Origin: an uncultured Collinsella sp.
GTDB lineage: Bacteria > Actinomycetota > Coriobacteriia > Coriobacteriales > Coriobacteriaceae
Direction: 5' to 3'
Assembly (NCBI GenBank): GCA_902463875.1
Contig: CABQHR010000096.1
Span: 1 to 6,869, forward strand
DNA: 6,869 nt
In this document: positions 1-4,911 of the stretch, in pieces
Layout: each line of letters begins with the position of its first letter
How positions within the stretch are numbered: position 1 is the stretch's first letter
Made by a program: the position numbers and the translations under genes
Notes under the pieces: model-generated
Told to the model about the DNA's origin: nothing
Database searches by the model: none
Seen by the model: only the letters and a program-made list of their open reading frames with translations

Positions 1-938
1 ACGATGCTCGGCTTAATCTCCAGCACCTGCTGTGCGCGGTTCAGACATGCGGCGGCACGCGGAAGCGTCAGCACCACCATCTGGGCCATCATCACAAAGA
101 ACAGGATCAGAAGCGCGTACTCCAGCACCGCCGAGATGCTCGCGATCTGCATGGCGTGGGCGCCCACGCGGTTGCCGCCCACCCACAGTACCGCCACCTC
201 GGCGATATTCATCAGAAAGAAGGTGGAGCTGTCGAGGCCCACAAACAGATGGTTGACTTTTATGGCGTTGGCGGCGTAGTCGCTAAACACCTCGTCCAGG
301 CGCTGTTCCTCACGACGCTCCTTGTTAAACGCACGGATGACGCGCACGCCCACGATGTTTTCGCGCAGCACCACGTTCATGCGGTCGATAAAGCTCTGCA
401 AGCGCATAAAAATCGGAGCCGCGTTGGCAACCGTAAAGACCGCCGCAACCAGCACGATCGCAACCACGACGCCCAGAAGCATGCCCATGGCCGGATCGAT
501 GAGCCAGGCGAAGATGATGCCTGCCACCGCCAGGAACGGCACCGGCAGCACCAGCTGAATGGTCTGCAGAATCGCCTGCTGAATCACGTTGATGTCGTTG
601 AGCGAGCGCGTGATCATCGAACCCGTGCCAAAGCGCTCAAAGTCACTGGCAGACAGCTCGAGCGACTTGTCGTAGACGGCATTGCGGATATCGCAGGCCA
701 CGTTGGCGGCCAGGCGCGCCGAAAGATAGCAGCCCGACACCGCGCCACCGCTGGCCATGCCGGTCGCGATAAGCATGTAGAGACCGTTGCGCAAAATGTA
801 GTCGACATCGCCCGTGGTGATACCGGTGTTGACCATGTTCGCCAACATCGTGGGTACCAGCAGTGTGCCAACGTTGTCGATTAGCAGCACCAACAACGTC
901 ACCGCGACAAGCCTGCGATACGGCTTCATAAACCTCAT
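1..938 (-). CDS. ABC exporter, fused membrane/ATPase type, N-terminal 312 residues (partial)
   Basis: The gene reads from the ATG at 938 through the left edge without a stop, so only the first 312 codons are present. They form the transmembrane domain of a type IV ABC exporter: hydrophobic segments near residues 10-30, 52-72, 125-147, 152-172, 240-256 and 270-293. Two cytoplasmic loops typical of the family are visible, FERFGTGSMITRSLNDI at 100-116 and RENIVGVRVIRAFNKERR at 192-209. The Walker A/B and signature motifs would lie outside the window. The start MRFMKPYRR and the 'LLVPTMLANMVNTGI' stretch after the first helix resemble the MdlA/LmrC-like subunits of heterodimeric multidrug exporters; a partner half-transporter usually follows. 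Its ATG overlaps the stop of the upstream MarR gene as TAATG, so the two are one transcription unit and probably translationally coupled. Met4 (929) is a possible alternative start. Substrate unknown; drug or toxic-compound export is inferred from the family and the MarR neighbour. Confidence 0.9.
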   Translation of the reverse strand, partial: MRFMKPYRRLVAVTLLVLLIDNVGTLLVPTMLANMVNTGITTGDVDYILRNGLYMLIATGMASGGAVSGCYLSARLAANVACDIRNAVYDKSLELSASDFERFGTGSMITRSLNDINVIQQAILQTIQLVLPVPFLAVAGIIFAWLIDPAMGMLLGVVVAIVLVAAVFTVANAAPIFMRLQSFIDRMNVVLRENIVGVRVIRAFNKERREEQRLDEVFSDYAANAIKVNHLFVGLDSSTFFLMNIAEVAVLWVGGNRVGAHAMQIASISAVLEYALLILFFVMMAQMVVLTLPRAAACLNRAQQVLEIKPSI

Positions 939-1438
939 TAAGAGTCGCACGACTCCCCCTCACCTTGATTCTCGGCCTGGCTCTCGGCAGCGATATGCTG
1001 CTTAAAGGCATCGCACTCATCGCCGAGCGCATGGGAAAATTTTCCGATTAGGCGCATGATTTCGCGTTGCTCACACGGCTCAAGCGCGCCAAAGGCTCGC
1101 TGCTCGGCCTTGAGTGCCGGCAGCGCATAACGCTCGGCAAACCGCATGCCCGCTTCGGTCAAACGCACAACCTTGTTCTTACGGCTGCCTTCGGCAAACT
1201 CCAACGTTGCAAAGTCCCGCGCCGTCAAGGTTTTAATGGCCGAGTTGATGGTCTGCTTGCTGTAGAACCATTCGCTCGTCAGGCGGCTTACGGCAATACT
1301 GCCACCCGCCGTGCTGGTATCGACGAGCATCCAGTAAGCGCAGTCCGAAAGACCGCAGGCGCGCGAGAACTCCGAATAGATATGGTCGAGTCCATTGAGC
1401 AACCGGTCGAAGTCGACCAGCGTAACCGCACTATTCAT
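938..1438 (-). CDS. MarR-family transcriptional regulator of the efflux operon
   Basis: This 166-aa protein has the MarR layout: an N-terminal dimerisation helix (about 7-30), a winged helix-turn-helix with recognition helix SKQTINSAIKTLTARDF at 60-76, a wing with basic tip EGSRKNKVVRLTEAG at 83-97, then long C-terminal helices for dimerisation. The wing sequence followed by LTEAG is highly typical of the family. The tail after about residue 150 is acidic, polar and probably disordered. The ATG at 1438 is preceded by a modest GGTGGG ribosome binding site 4 bases away. MarR proteins bind palindromic operators as dimers and release DNA on binding small aromatic ligands or on oxidation. The gene leads directly into the ABC exporter, and paired operator-like sites lie in its promoter, so autoregulated repression of the operon is the likely role. 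The ligand cannot be told from sequence; the three Cys residues (28, 33, 122) before the tail leave redox sensing possible. Confidence 0.9.
   Translation of the reverse strand: MNSAVTLVDFDRLLNGLDHIYSEFSRACGLSDCAYWMLVDTSTAGGSIAVSRLTSEWFYSKQTINSAIKTLTARDFATLEFAEGSRKNKVVRLTEAGMRFAERYALPALKAEQRAFGALEPCEQREIMRLIGKFSHALGDECDAFKQHIAAESQAENQGEGESCDS
942..955 (-). promoter_or_regulatory. Small hairpin over the MarR/ABC gene junction
   Basis: GAGTCG and CGACTC form a perfect 6-bp inverted repeat around two bases, inside the last MarR codons and 4 bases upstream of the ABC start codon. On the minus strand a purine-rich run, AGGGGGAG at 953-960, is the best ribosome binding site for the ABC gene and partly lies in the stem. 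Ribosomes finishing MarR could open it. Functional meaning is inference; the two-base loop is very tight for an RNA hairpin. Confidence 0.3.
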
Positions 1439-1454
1439 CTATCCCACCATTCGA

Positions 1455-1507
1455 TTGTCCGATTTTTGACCAATTTTGTGTCTCTAGATTAGTCCGAGTT
1501 TTGACTA
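1455..1507. repeat. Paired 18-bp operator-like sites in the marR promoter
   Basis: Two sites at 1455-1472 and 1490-1507 follow the pattern TNGTC-N8-GACNA. The cores at 1457-1470 and 1492-1505 are identical at 13 of 14 bases and lie 35 bp apart. The promoter-proximal copy (TAGTC/GACTA) is a perfect 5-bp inverted repeat; the other (TTGTC/GACCA) has one mismatch. A further inverted repeat TTGAC-N4-GTCAA at 1501-1514 overlaps the -35. One site sits between -35 and -10, the other over the likely transcription start. Their use by the adjacent MarR protein is inference. Confidence 0.55.
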
Positions 1508-1514
1508 TCGTCAA
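1486..1514 (-). promoter_or_regulatory. Candidate promoter of the MarR-ABC operon
   Basis: On the minus strand TTGACG (1509-1514) and TAATCT (1486-1491) are separated by exactly 17 bp. The -35 matches the consensus at five of six positions; the -10 is weak at three of six. Transcription would begin near 1479, giving a leader of about 40 nt. The overlap with operator-like repeats supports the placement. Confidence 0.45.
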
Positions 1515-1557
1515 CAGGCTCTCCGCAAATGTTTGCACTTTTATGGCCTATCGGCAG

Positions 1558-1593
1558 AAAAAGACCGCCGGCGCGGGGGCAGCGCCAGCGGTC
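1558..1593 (-). terminator. Intrinsic terminator of the 96-aa protein gene
   Basis: Arms 1563-1574 and 1582-1593 pair over 12 bp with a single mismatch (C1569/A1587) around a 7-base loop. Read on the minus strand, the stem is followed at once by five T residues (1562-1558). It lies 26 bp after the stop of the 96-aa gene and ahead of the MarR promoter, so it separates the two same-strand units. The plus-strand direction has no T run. Confidence 0.8.
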
Positions 1594-1619
1594 ACGTGAA
1601 AATCGGGTTTTATTGCCCG

Positions 1620-1910
1620 TTAAGCGGCGACGGCCTCATAGACCGTAGCGCCCGAGAAGCTGTCATGCAGGCTCTTGCCGGCAATCCACGGCAGCTCGAC
1701 GACCTCGCAGACCGTGTTGACCAGCTCGGAGCAGTCAGTAAAGTGGCCCTTATCGTTGAGGGCCTCGCAATCCTGAACACGCCAATAGCCATCGGTGTGC
1801 GTGATGTAGTACTCGTGATCGTCAATCGTCACAAAAGCGCGCGTCTTGGAACGCAGCAGCTTCAGAAATCCTTCGAAGTCGGTCTCGACGACATCTCCAG
1901 CCTGGAACAT
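1620..1910 (-). CDS. Small protein of unknown function, 96 aa
   Basis: I do not recognise a family. The start at 1910 is chosen because AGGAGG at 1918-1923 lies 7 bases upstream on the minus strand; the reading frame extends 12 codons further, but that segment covers the ribosome binding site and looks non-coding (Gly/Arg-rich). The product is acidic and soluble, with no signal peptide or membrane segment. The N-terminal half (FVTIDDHEYYITHTDGYWRV, 26-45) looks like alternating beta strands with a Tyr/Trp-rich edge; three Cys follow at 48, 60 and 68. The C-terminal half contains VNTVCEVVELPWIAG (64-78), a probable helix-turn. The gene has its own candidate promoter/operator and intrinsic terminator, so it is probably monocistronic and real. 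It diverges from the nitroreductase gene, which could indicate shared control. A small fold binding a ligand or partner protein is possible, but no role can be assigned. Confidence 0.8.
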   Translation of the reverse strand: MFQAGDVVETDFEGFLKLLRSKTRAFVTIDDHEYYITHTDGYWRVQDCEALNDKGHFTDCSELVNTVCEVVELPWIAGKSLHDSFSGATVYEAVAA

Positions 1911-1917
1911 GATGTTA

Positions 1918-1923
1918 CCTCCT
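1918..1923 (-). promoter_or_regulatory. Consensus ribosome binding site deciding the 1910 start
   Basis: AGGAGG, extended to AGGAGGTAA, ends 7 bases before the ATG at 1910 on the minus strand. This is the strongest Shine-Dalgarno match I found in the window and rules against the upstream in-frame ATG at 1946. Confidence 0.85.
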
Positions 1924-1945
1924 GGCCCGGCGCCACCACGGCGCA

Positions 1946-1984
1946 TTGATAAACGTTGGTACTCCTTTAGTAAAACCTTTATCA
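1946..1984 (-). promoter_or_regulatory. Candidate promoter with embedded inverted repeat, 96-aa gene
   Basis: On the minus strand TTTACT (1969-1974) and TATCAA (1946-1951), each four of six to consensus, are 17 bp apart. The promoter is framed by an 11-bp inverted repeat with one mismatch, TGATAAACGTT (1947-1957) and AACCTTTATCA (1974-1984). A related copy GATAAAACGTT lies at 2038-2048. The repeat would cover both promoter boxes, as expected for a repressor site. The promoter call is tentative. Confidence 0.35.
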
Positions 1985-2064
1985 GAGGTTATGCGTTCGT
2001 CATTTAGGCAAGTGGTAAAAAACCGCAGGGTAGACGGGATAAAACGTTTAACCATCCCATTTGT

Positions 2065-2093
2065 TTGTCACATTCTGAAGCTACTTTTATGCA
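2065..2093 (+). promoter_or_regulatory. Candidate promoter of the nitroreductase gene
   Basis: TTGTCA (2065-2070, five of six to consensus) is followed after 17 bp by TATGCA (2088-2093, three of six). The predicted start near 2100 gives a leader of about 105 nt. Just upstream is an inverted repeat GGGAT-N13-ATCCC (2036-2058) enclosing AAACGTTT, a possible operator. I see nothing else definite between here and the gene. Confidence 0.35.
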
Positions 2094-2204
2094 AACCTAC
2101 TTTCCCAATTGGAATCTATCCTTTTGGCCGGGCAATTGACCGTCTATCGTTTGAGCCCGACGGGTATGAACGGGGCATCTGCAACGCCACTACAAGGAGA
2201 CACC

Positions 2205-2726
2205 ATGGAGACTATCGAAGCGCTCATCCACCGCCGCAGCTGCCGCAAATACAGCGATCGTCCCGTCGAGGCCGAAAAGCTTGCACGTATTATCGAAGCC
2301 GGCCAATATGCACCGAGCGGCATGGGCCGCCAGCCGGTGACGTTTGTCGCCGTCACCGACCCCGCGACCGTCGAGCGTCTCTCACAGCTCAACGCCCAGG
2401 TCATGGGCAGCAACGGCGACCCCTTCTATGGCGCCATGACCGTTGTGGTGGTGCTGGTCGACCGCAGCGTGCCCACGCATCTGGAAGACGGCTCGCTCGC
2501 CATGGGCAACTTGCTCAACGCCGCCTATGCACTGGGTGTCGATTCGTGCTGGATTCATCGCGCACACGAGATCTTTGACTCGCCCGAGGGCCTGGAGCTG
2601 CTGGCCAGCTGGGGCCTGCCCGCCGACGGCAGTCTGCGCGGTGTCGGTCACTGCATTCTGGGCTATGCCGAAGACACGCTACCCGAGGCAAAACCGCGCC
2701 GCGACAACGTGGTATACGTGAAGTAA
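2205..2726 (+). CDS. Nitroreductase-family FMN-dependent oxidoreductase
   Basis: This is a 173-aa member of the small nitroreductase family, cytoplasmic homodimers that bind FMN and use NAD(P)H to reduce nitro compounds, quinones, flavins or related acceptors. The N-terminal RRSCRKY (10-16) is the conserved FMN-phosphate motif, and YAPSGMGRQP (35-44) is the second FMN-binding segment. DGSLAMGNLLNAAYALGVDS (95-114), then WIHR (116-119), is the conserved dimer-interface helix and following strand, and GVGHCILGYAE (146-156) is the near-terminal strand. At 173 residues it is the compact form, lacking the insertions of NfsA/NfsB. The start at 2205 follows AAGGAG (2194-2199) with 5 bases between; the frame is open 32 codons further upstream without a ribosome binding site. 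It appears monocistronic, running to a hairpin at 2732-2755. Physiological substrate is not evident; Coriobacteriia encode many such reductases. Confidence 0.92.
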   Translation: METIEALIHRRSCRKYSDRPVEAEKLARIIEAGQYAPSGMGRQPVTFVAVTDPATVERLSQLNAQVMGSNGDPFYGAMTVVVVLVDRSVPTHLEDGSLAMGNLLNAAYALGVDSCWIHRAHEIFDSPEGLELLASWGLPADGSLRGVGHCILGYAEDTLPEAKPRRDNVVYVK

Positions 2727-2731
2727 TTAGT

Positions 2732-2755
2732 TCCGCCGTTCTAACGAACGGCGGA
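2732..2755. terminator. 10-bp hairpin between convergent genes
   Basis: TCCGCCGTTC and GAACGGCGGA form a perfect 10-bp stem around loop TAAC, starting 5 bases after the nitroreductase stop and 12 bases from the stop of the opposing membrane-protein gene. Its position suggests a bidirectional 3'-end element, but neither strand has a U run after the stem. It may act as a weak terminator or mRNA 3'-end stabiliser. Confidence 0.5.
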
Positions 2756-2767
2756 CCCGCTCGCAAC

Positions 2768-3343
2768 TTATCTTGCCGATGGAGTTGTCGTCGTTTCGTT
2801 CGTTTGAGTCGTTTCGGCGCCGTCGCCTTGTTCGTCCTCGCCCTTTTGCGCGTCGGCGATGGTGGAGGCCGCCGCAACGATACCGCGCTGGGGCGCGACG
2901 CCCGTCTGGGTCTGAGCGCCCTCGACAACTTCTGTGCCTGCATGCGCGAGCTCGGGCGATTTAAACACTGCGTCCAAGTTGGCGCCACCGCCGGCGTAGC
3001 CAAGCGCTGCGAGCGCGATGATGATCACCGCAATGACGACCGCGATCGGAACATAACGATGCCAACCAGCCGGATTGAGTCCGCTGCGACGAGCCGCCCC
3101 GCGGCTGATGTAACCGAGCGTTCCGTCGTGCTTGAGCTTTGAGCCCACCACGCGTTTGCGGCCCCACAACGAGGACTCTGCCTGCATGGCCAAGCGGGCG
3201 CTTGCCGAAGGATAGCCGTATTTAGTGCGTTTGAACGAGCCATCAAACCCCGAGGCGTGTTTGCCCCACGTCACCGATGTTGTGCGTCGGTTGACCGGCG
3301 CGGCACTCCGCCTTCTGCGGCTCGGTTTTGTAGTCTCAGCCAT
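2768..3343 (-). CDS. Single-pass membrane protein of unknown function, 191 aa
   Basis: No family recognised. The first 96 residues are strongly basic (SRRRRSAAPVNRR at 8-20; several GRKR/KLK patches) and should be cytoplasmic. One hydrophobic segment at about 98-116 (VPIAVVIAVIIIALAALGY) follows. The last 70 residues are acidic and Thr/Gln/Glu-rich, ending in ETTQTNETTTTPSAR, and should be extracytoplasmic and disordered. The positive-inside rule gives N-in/C-out. The ATG at 3343 is preferred over a GTG 18 codons upstream because MAETTKPSRRRR is a plausible start and GGGGG lies a few bases before it; the ribosome binding site is weak either way. The gene is 84 bp downstream of the Fis-type regulator on the same strand with no clear terminator between them, so co-transcription is possible. 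The shape (basic cytoplasmic part, one helix, short outer tail) resembles bitopic anchors for envelope or nucleoid-linked functions, but this is only shape. Confidence 0.72.
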   Translation of the reverse strand: MAETTKPSRRRRSAAPVNRRTTSVTWGKHASGFDGSFKRTKYGYPSASARLAMQAESSLWGRKRVVGSKLKHDGTLGYISRGAARRSGLNPAGWHRYVPIAVVIAVIIIALAALGYAGGGANLDAVFKSPELAHAGTEVVEGAQTQTGVAPQRGIVAAASTIADAQKGEDEQGDGAETTQTNETTTTPSAR

Positions 3344-3427
3344 ACGCCCCCGCACGCCGTAACCAAATCGAAACAATAACGCTTTGGACTGTAGCACACG
3401 CGTCGCGCGCGGTCACGGGCGCCTCGC

Positions 3428-4645
3428 TCAACGGTCATCGTCCTTCAGCAAGCGCCACAACGTTGTTCGGCTTATGCCCAGCACCTCCGCCGCACGGGTT
3501 CGGTTGCCATGGAGATGGTCTACAACCAGATGCGCGATATCTCGCTCGGTATCGATCAGCGGTCGCAGGATATACAGGTCGCTTTCGAGTGTCGGGGCGC
3601 CAAAGGTTGCGGTCTTAATCACGTCCTCTTGGGCGAGCACTTCCTCCGCCACAGCGCGGTCCACCGTGCCCGCCCCCACCAATATATACAGCCGTTCCGA
3701 GACCTCGCGGAGCTGCAGATAGTTGCGGGGCCAGCGGTACGCGTCAAGCGTCTTCGCCGCGGCGGCGGACAGCGCGGGCACTGCCGTCCCAAATGCATCA
3801 GCGAGATATTCCAAATAGCGCGCAACCTTCGTCGACGCGGCTCCCTGCTCGGCAATCGCCGGCGCCACGCTCACCGCACAGGCGAAGCGCTCGGTCACAA
3901 AGGCGGCTTGATCACTTTCGCTGCCACCCGGCATGTCATTCGCCGTCAGCACCACATGGCAGCGCGTCGCCAACGCGGTGTCGGCCATCGTGGAAACGAG
4001 CTCGCGGAGGCGCTGGGGGCCAACCGCATTCCAGCCCTCAATGCAAAGTGTCAGCCCCGTTTGGAACAACGGCGATTCGGCGCTTTTGAGCACGTGGCGC
4101 CAACCGCGATCGGTGAGCTCATCGAGCGCGACGGACACAAAGGGTTGATCGGCAAAAGGGCCATCCAGGTAGAGGCGCTTGGCAATCTCGACCTGGCCCG
4201 CGCCCAGCTCGCCCTCGAGCATAAGGGGCACGCCGCGCGCATAGCTCTCGGCAACCGGCGCAGCCACCGAGGCCGCCCCCTCAACGATGCCGTACGCACT
4301 CGATTCGTAGCGGGCCTCAACTTCGTCGGCGTTGAGCCACTCGATGCCCGCATGTGCCGCGGCGCCGCGCACCTCGCGGACCACGACGACCCAAAGGCCC
4401 CCGCCCTCTTTGTCGGTGGGGCGAACGGTCAGGCTCAGGCGCGTACCCGCACGTCCCATAACCAGACGCGCGCCGTCTCCTATACGGTCGAGGCGTTCGG
4501 CAACAAAAGCTGCCACATCCCGCTCAAGCGCCGCGTCACTCATGGTCGAAATCGCGACGTCCCCACGCGCATCAATTGCCAATGCCGAGGCCCCGGCAGC
4601 AGCCAGGGCCTCGGTCAAGATGTTCAGCTTGGCATCGTTGTCCAT
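3428..4645 (-). CDS. Fis-type HTH regulator with decayed sigma-54-activator AAA+ domain
   Basis: This 405-aa protein has three parts. Residues 1-130 are an unassigned, probably sensory region. Residues about 131-330 align by eye with the AAA+ domain of bacterial enhancer-binding proteins: GELGAGQV (145-152) replaces the Walker A GESGTGKE, with Gln151 in place of the catalytic Lys; TLCIEGW (199-205) replaces TLFLDEI, so the Walker B Asp-Glu is lost; and YRWPRNYLQLREVSERLYIL (303-322) matches the sensor-II segment. The stretch that should hold GAFTGA is shortened and the motif is missing. Residues 369-403 are a clear Fis-type helix-turn-helix (NRTRAAEVLGISRTTLWRLL, 381-400). It should bind DNA but not hydrolyse ATP or remodel sigma-54 polymerase, so it probably acts with the housekeeping sigma factor. 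The start at 4645 follows CAGGGG with 6 bases between; an upstream TTG extension to 4846 translates a structured non-coding region. The target is unknown; the structured leader and the downstream membrane-protein gene are candidates. Confidence 0.85.
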   Translation of the reverse strand: MDNDAKLNILTEALAAAGASALAIDARGDVAISTMSDAALERDVAAFVAERLDRIGDGARLVMGRAGTRLSLTVRPTDKEGGGLWVVVVREVRGAAAHAGIEWLNADEVEARYESSAYGIVEGAASVAAPVAESYARGVPLMLEGELGAGQVEIAKRLYLDGPFADQPFVSVALDELTDRGWRHVLKSAESPLFQTGLTLCIEGWNAVGPQRLRELVSTMADTALATRCHVVLTANDMPGGSESDQAAFVTERFACAVSVAPAIAEQGAASTKVARYLEYLADAFGTAVPALSAAAAKTLDAYRWPRNYLQLREVSERLYILVGAGTVDRAVAEEVLAQEDVIKTATFGAPTLESDLYILRPLIDTERDIAHLVVDHLHGNRTRAAEVLGISRTTLWRLLKDDDR

Positions 4646-4665
4646 GATTTGCCCCTGTCCGCGGC

Positions 4666-4693
4666 GACGTGCAACCGCCGACGGTCGCACGTC
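4666..4693 (-). promoter_or_regulatory. 12-bp hairpin in the leader of the Fis-type regulator gene
   Basis: GACGTGCAACCG (4666-4677) and CGGTCGCACGTC (4682-4693) are inverted repeats with one mismatch and a 4-base loop. In the minus-strand transcript the mismatch becomes a G-U pair, so all 12 positions pair, with loop UCGG. The stem ends 8 bases before the CAGGGG ribosome binding site. No U run follows, so it is not a terminator. It could be an operator for the Fis-type protein or a translational control element. Confidence 0.5.
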
Positions 4694-4770
4694 CGAGTGT
4701 TTCAAAATTGAACGATATTGCTCACCAAACACTATAGGACAGAAAGCGACGTCCTGCGAGTATATGAGTT

Positions 4771-4796
4771 GCCCCGCATCGCCATCCTGGCGGGGC
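4771..4796. repeat. GC-rich hairpin adjoining the long inverted repeat
   Basis: GCCCCGC (4771-4777) and GCGGGGC (4790-4796) are perfect 7-bp arms. An alternative stem CGCCA/TGGCG (4780-4784 with 4788-4792) uses part of the same bases. The right arm shares its last two bases with the long inverted repeat, so the structures compete at their edges. No T run follows on either strand. Confidence 0.55.
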
Positions 4797-4859
4797 GATA
4801 AGAGCTCTTCGGGACTTATAAACCTGCGGACAAGCCATACCCGCAAGAGCTCCTATCGC
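4795..4859. repeat. Long inverted repeat, 19/20-nt arms, 26-nt spacer
   Basis: The left arm (4795-4813) begins GCGATAAGAGCTC and ends CTTCGGG. The right arm (4840-4859) is its reverse complement apart from one mismatch (A4801/C4853) and one extra base (C4844). The innermost AAGAGCTCTT at 4800-4809 is itself a 10-bp palindrome. The arms are fully outside the flanking genes. It would form a stable RNA stem-loop on either strand, or could be a paired protein site or a cruciform. Confidence 0.7.
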
Positions 4860-4911
4860 TCCACCGCAGACATGCGCGCACCAGCACGCAGCACGCAAAT
4901 CAGTTGCCTCT

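Larger units (their letters stand above)
4646..4911. other. Structured 266-bp intergenic region upstream of the regulator gene
   Basis: No gene fits here. From the yeiH side it holds a long inverted repeat (4795-4859), a GC hairpin (4771-4796), a possible minus-strand -10 TATAGT (4731-4736) without a convincing -35, a palindrome TTCAA-AA-TTGAA (4701-4712), and the leader hairpin (4666-4693). A second -10-like TATACT lies at 4759-4764 on the minus strand. The missing -35 suggests an activated promoter or read-through from yeiH. There is no canonical U-tract terminator after yeiH. Confidence 0.5.

Noticed and set aside
156..884. 242-aa open frame on the plus strand opposite the ABC exporter
   Set aside because: His/Arg/Asp-rich low-complexity translation caused by the opposite strand's codon bias; the minus-strand ABC membrane domain explains the region.
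1533..1949. 138-aa plus-strand open frame
   Set aside because: It crosses the terminator and the opposite 96-aa gene, which has a consensus ribosome binding site; no coding signal supports the plus-strand frame.
2109..2204. 32-residue N-terminal extension of the nitroreductase
   Set aside because: The family begins with the short helix before RRSCRKY, and AAGGAG precedes the ATG at 2205; the upstream ATG has no such site.
3509..4711. 400-aa open frame on the plus strand opposite the Fis-type regulator
   Set aside because: The translation is Arg/His/Gly-rich with no recognisable domain, has no ribosome binding site, and lies fully antisense to a gene with clear family motifs. This is a common high-GC shadow.
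4646..4846. 67-residue N-terminal extension of the Fis-type regulator from a TTG at 4846
   Set aside because: It would translate through the hairpins, lacks a ribosome binding site, and the ATG at 4645 has one.
4795..4866. tRNA-like end: on the plus strand the long stem closes with CTATCGC followed by TCCA
   Set aside because: There is no T-arm consensus, no D arm and no anticodon arm; the pairing continues as one long stem, so the CCA is coincidental.
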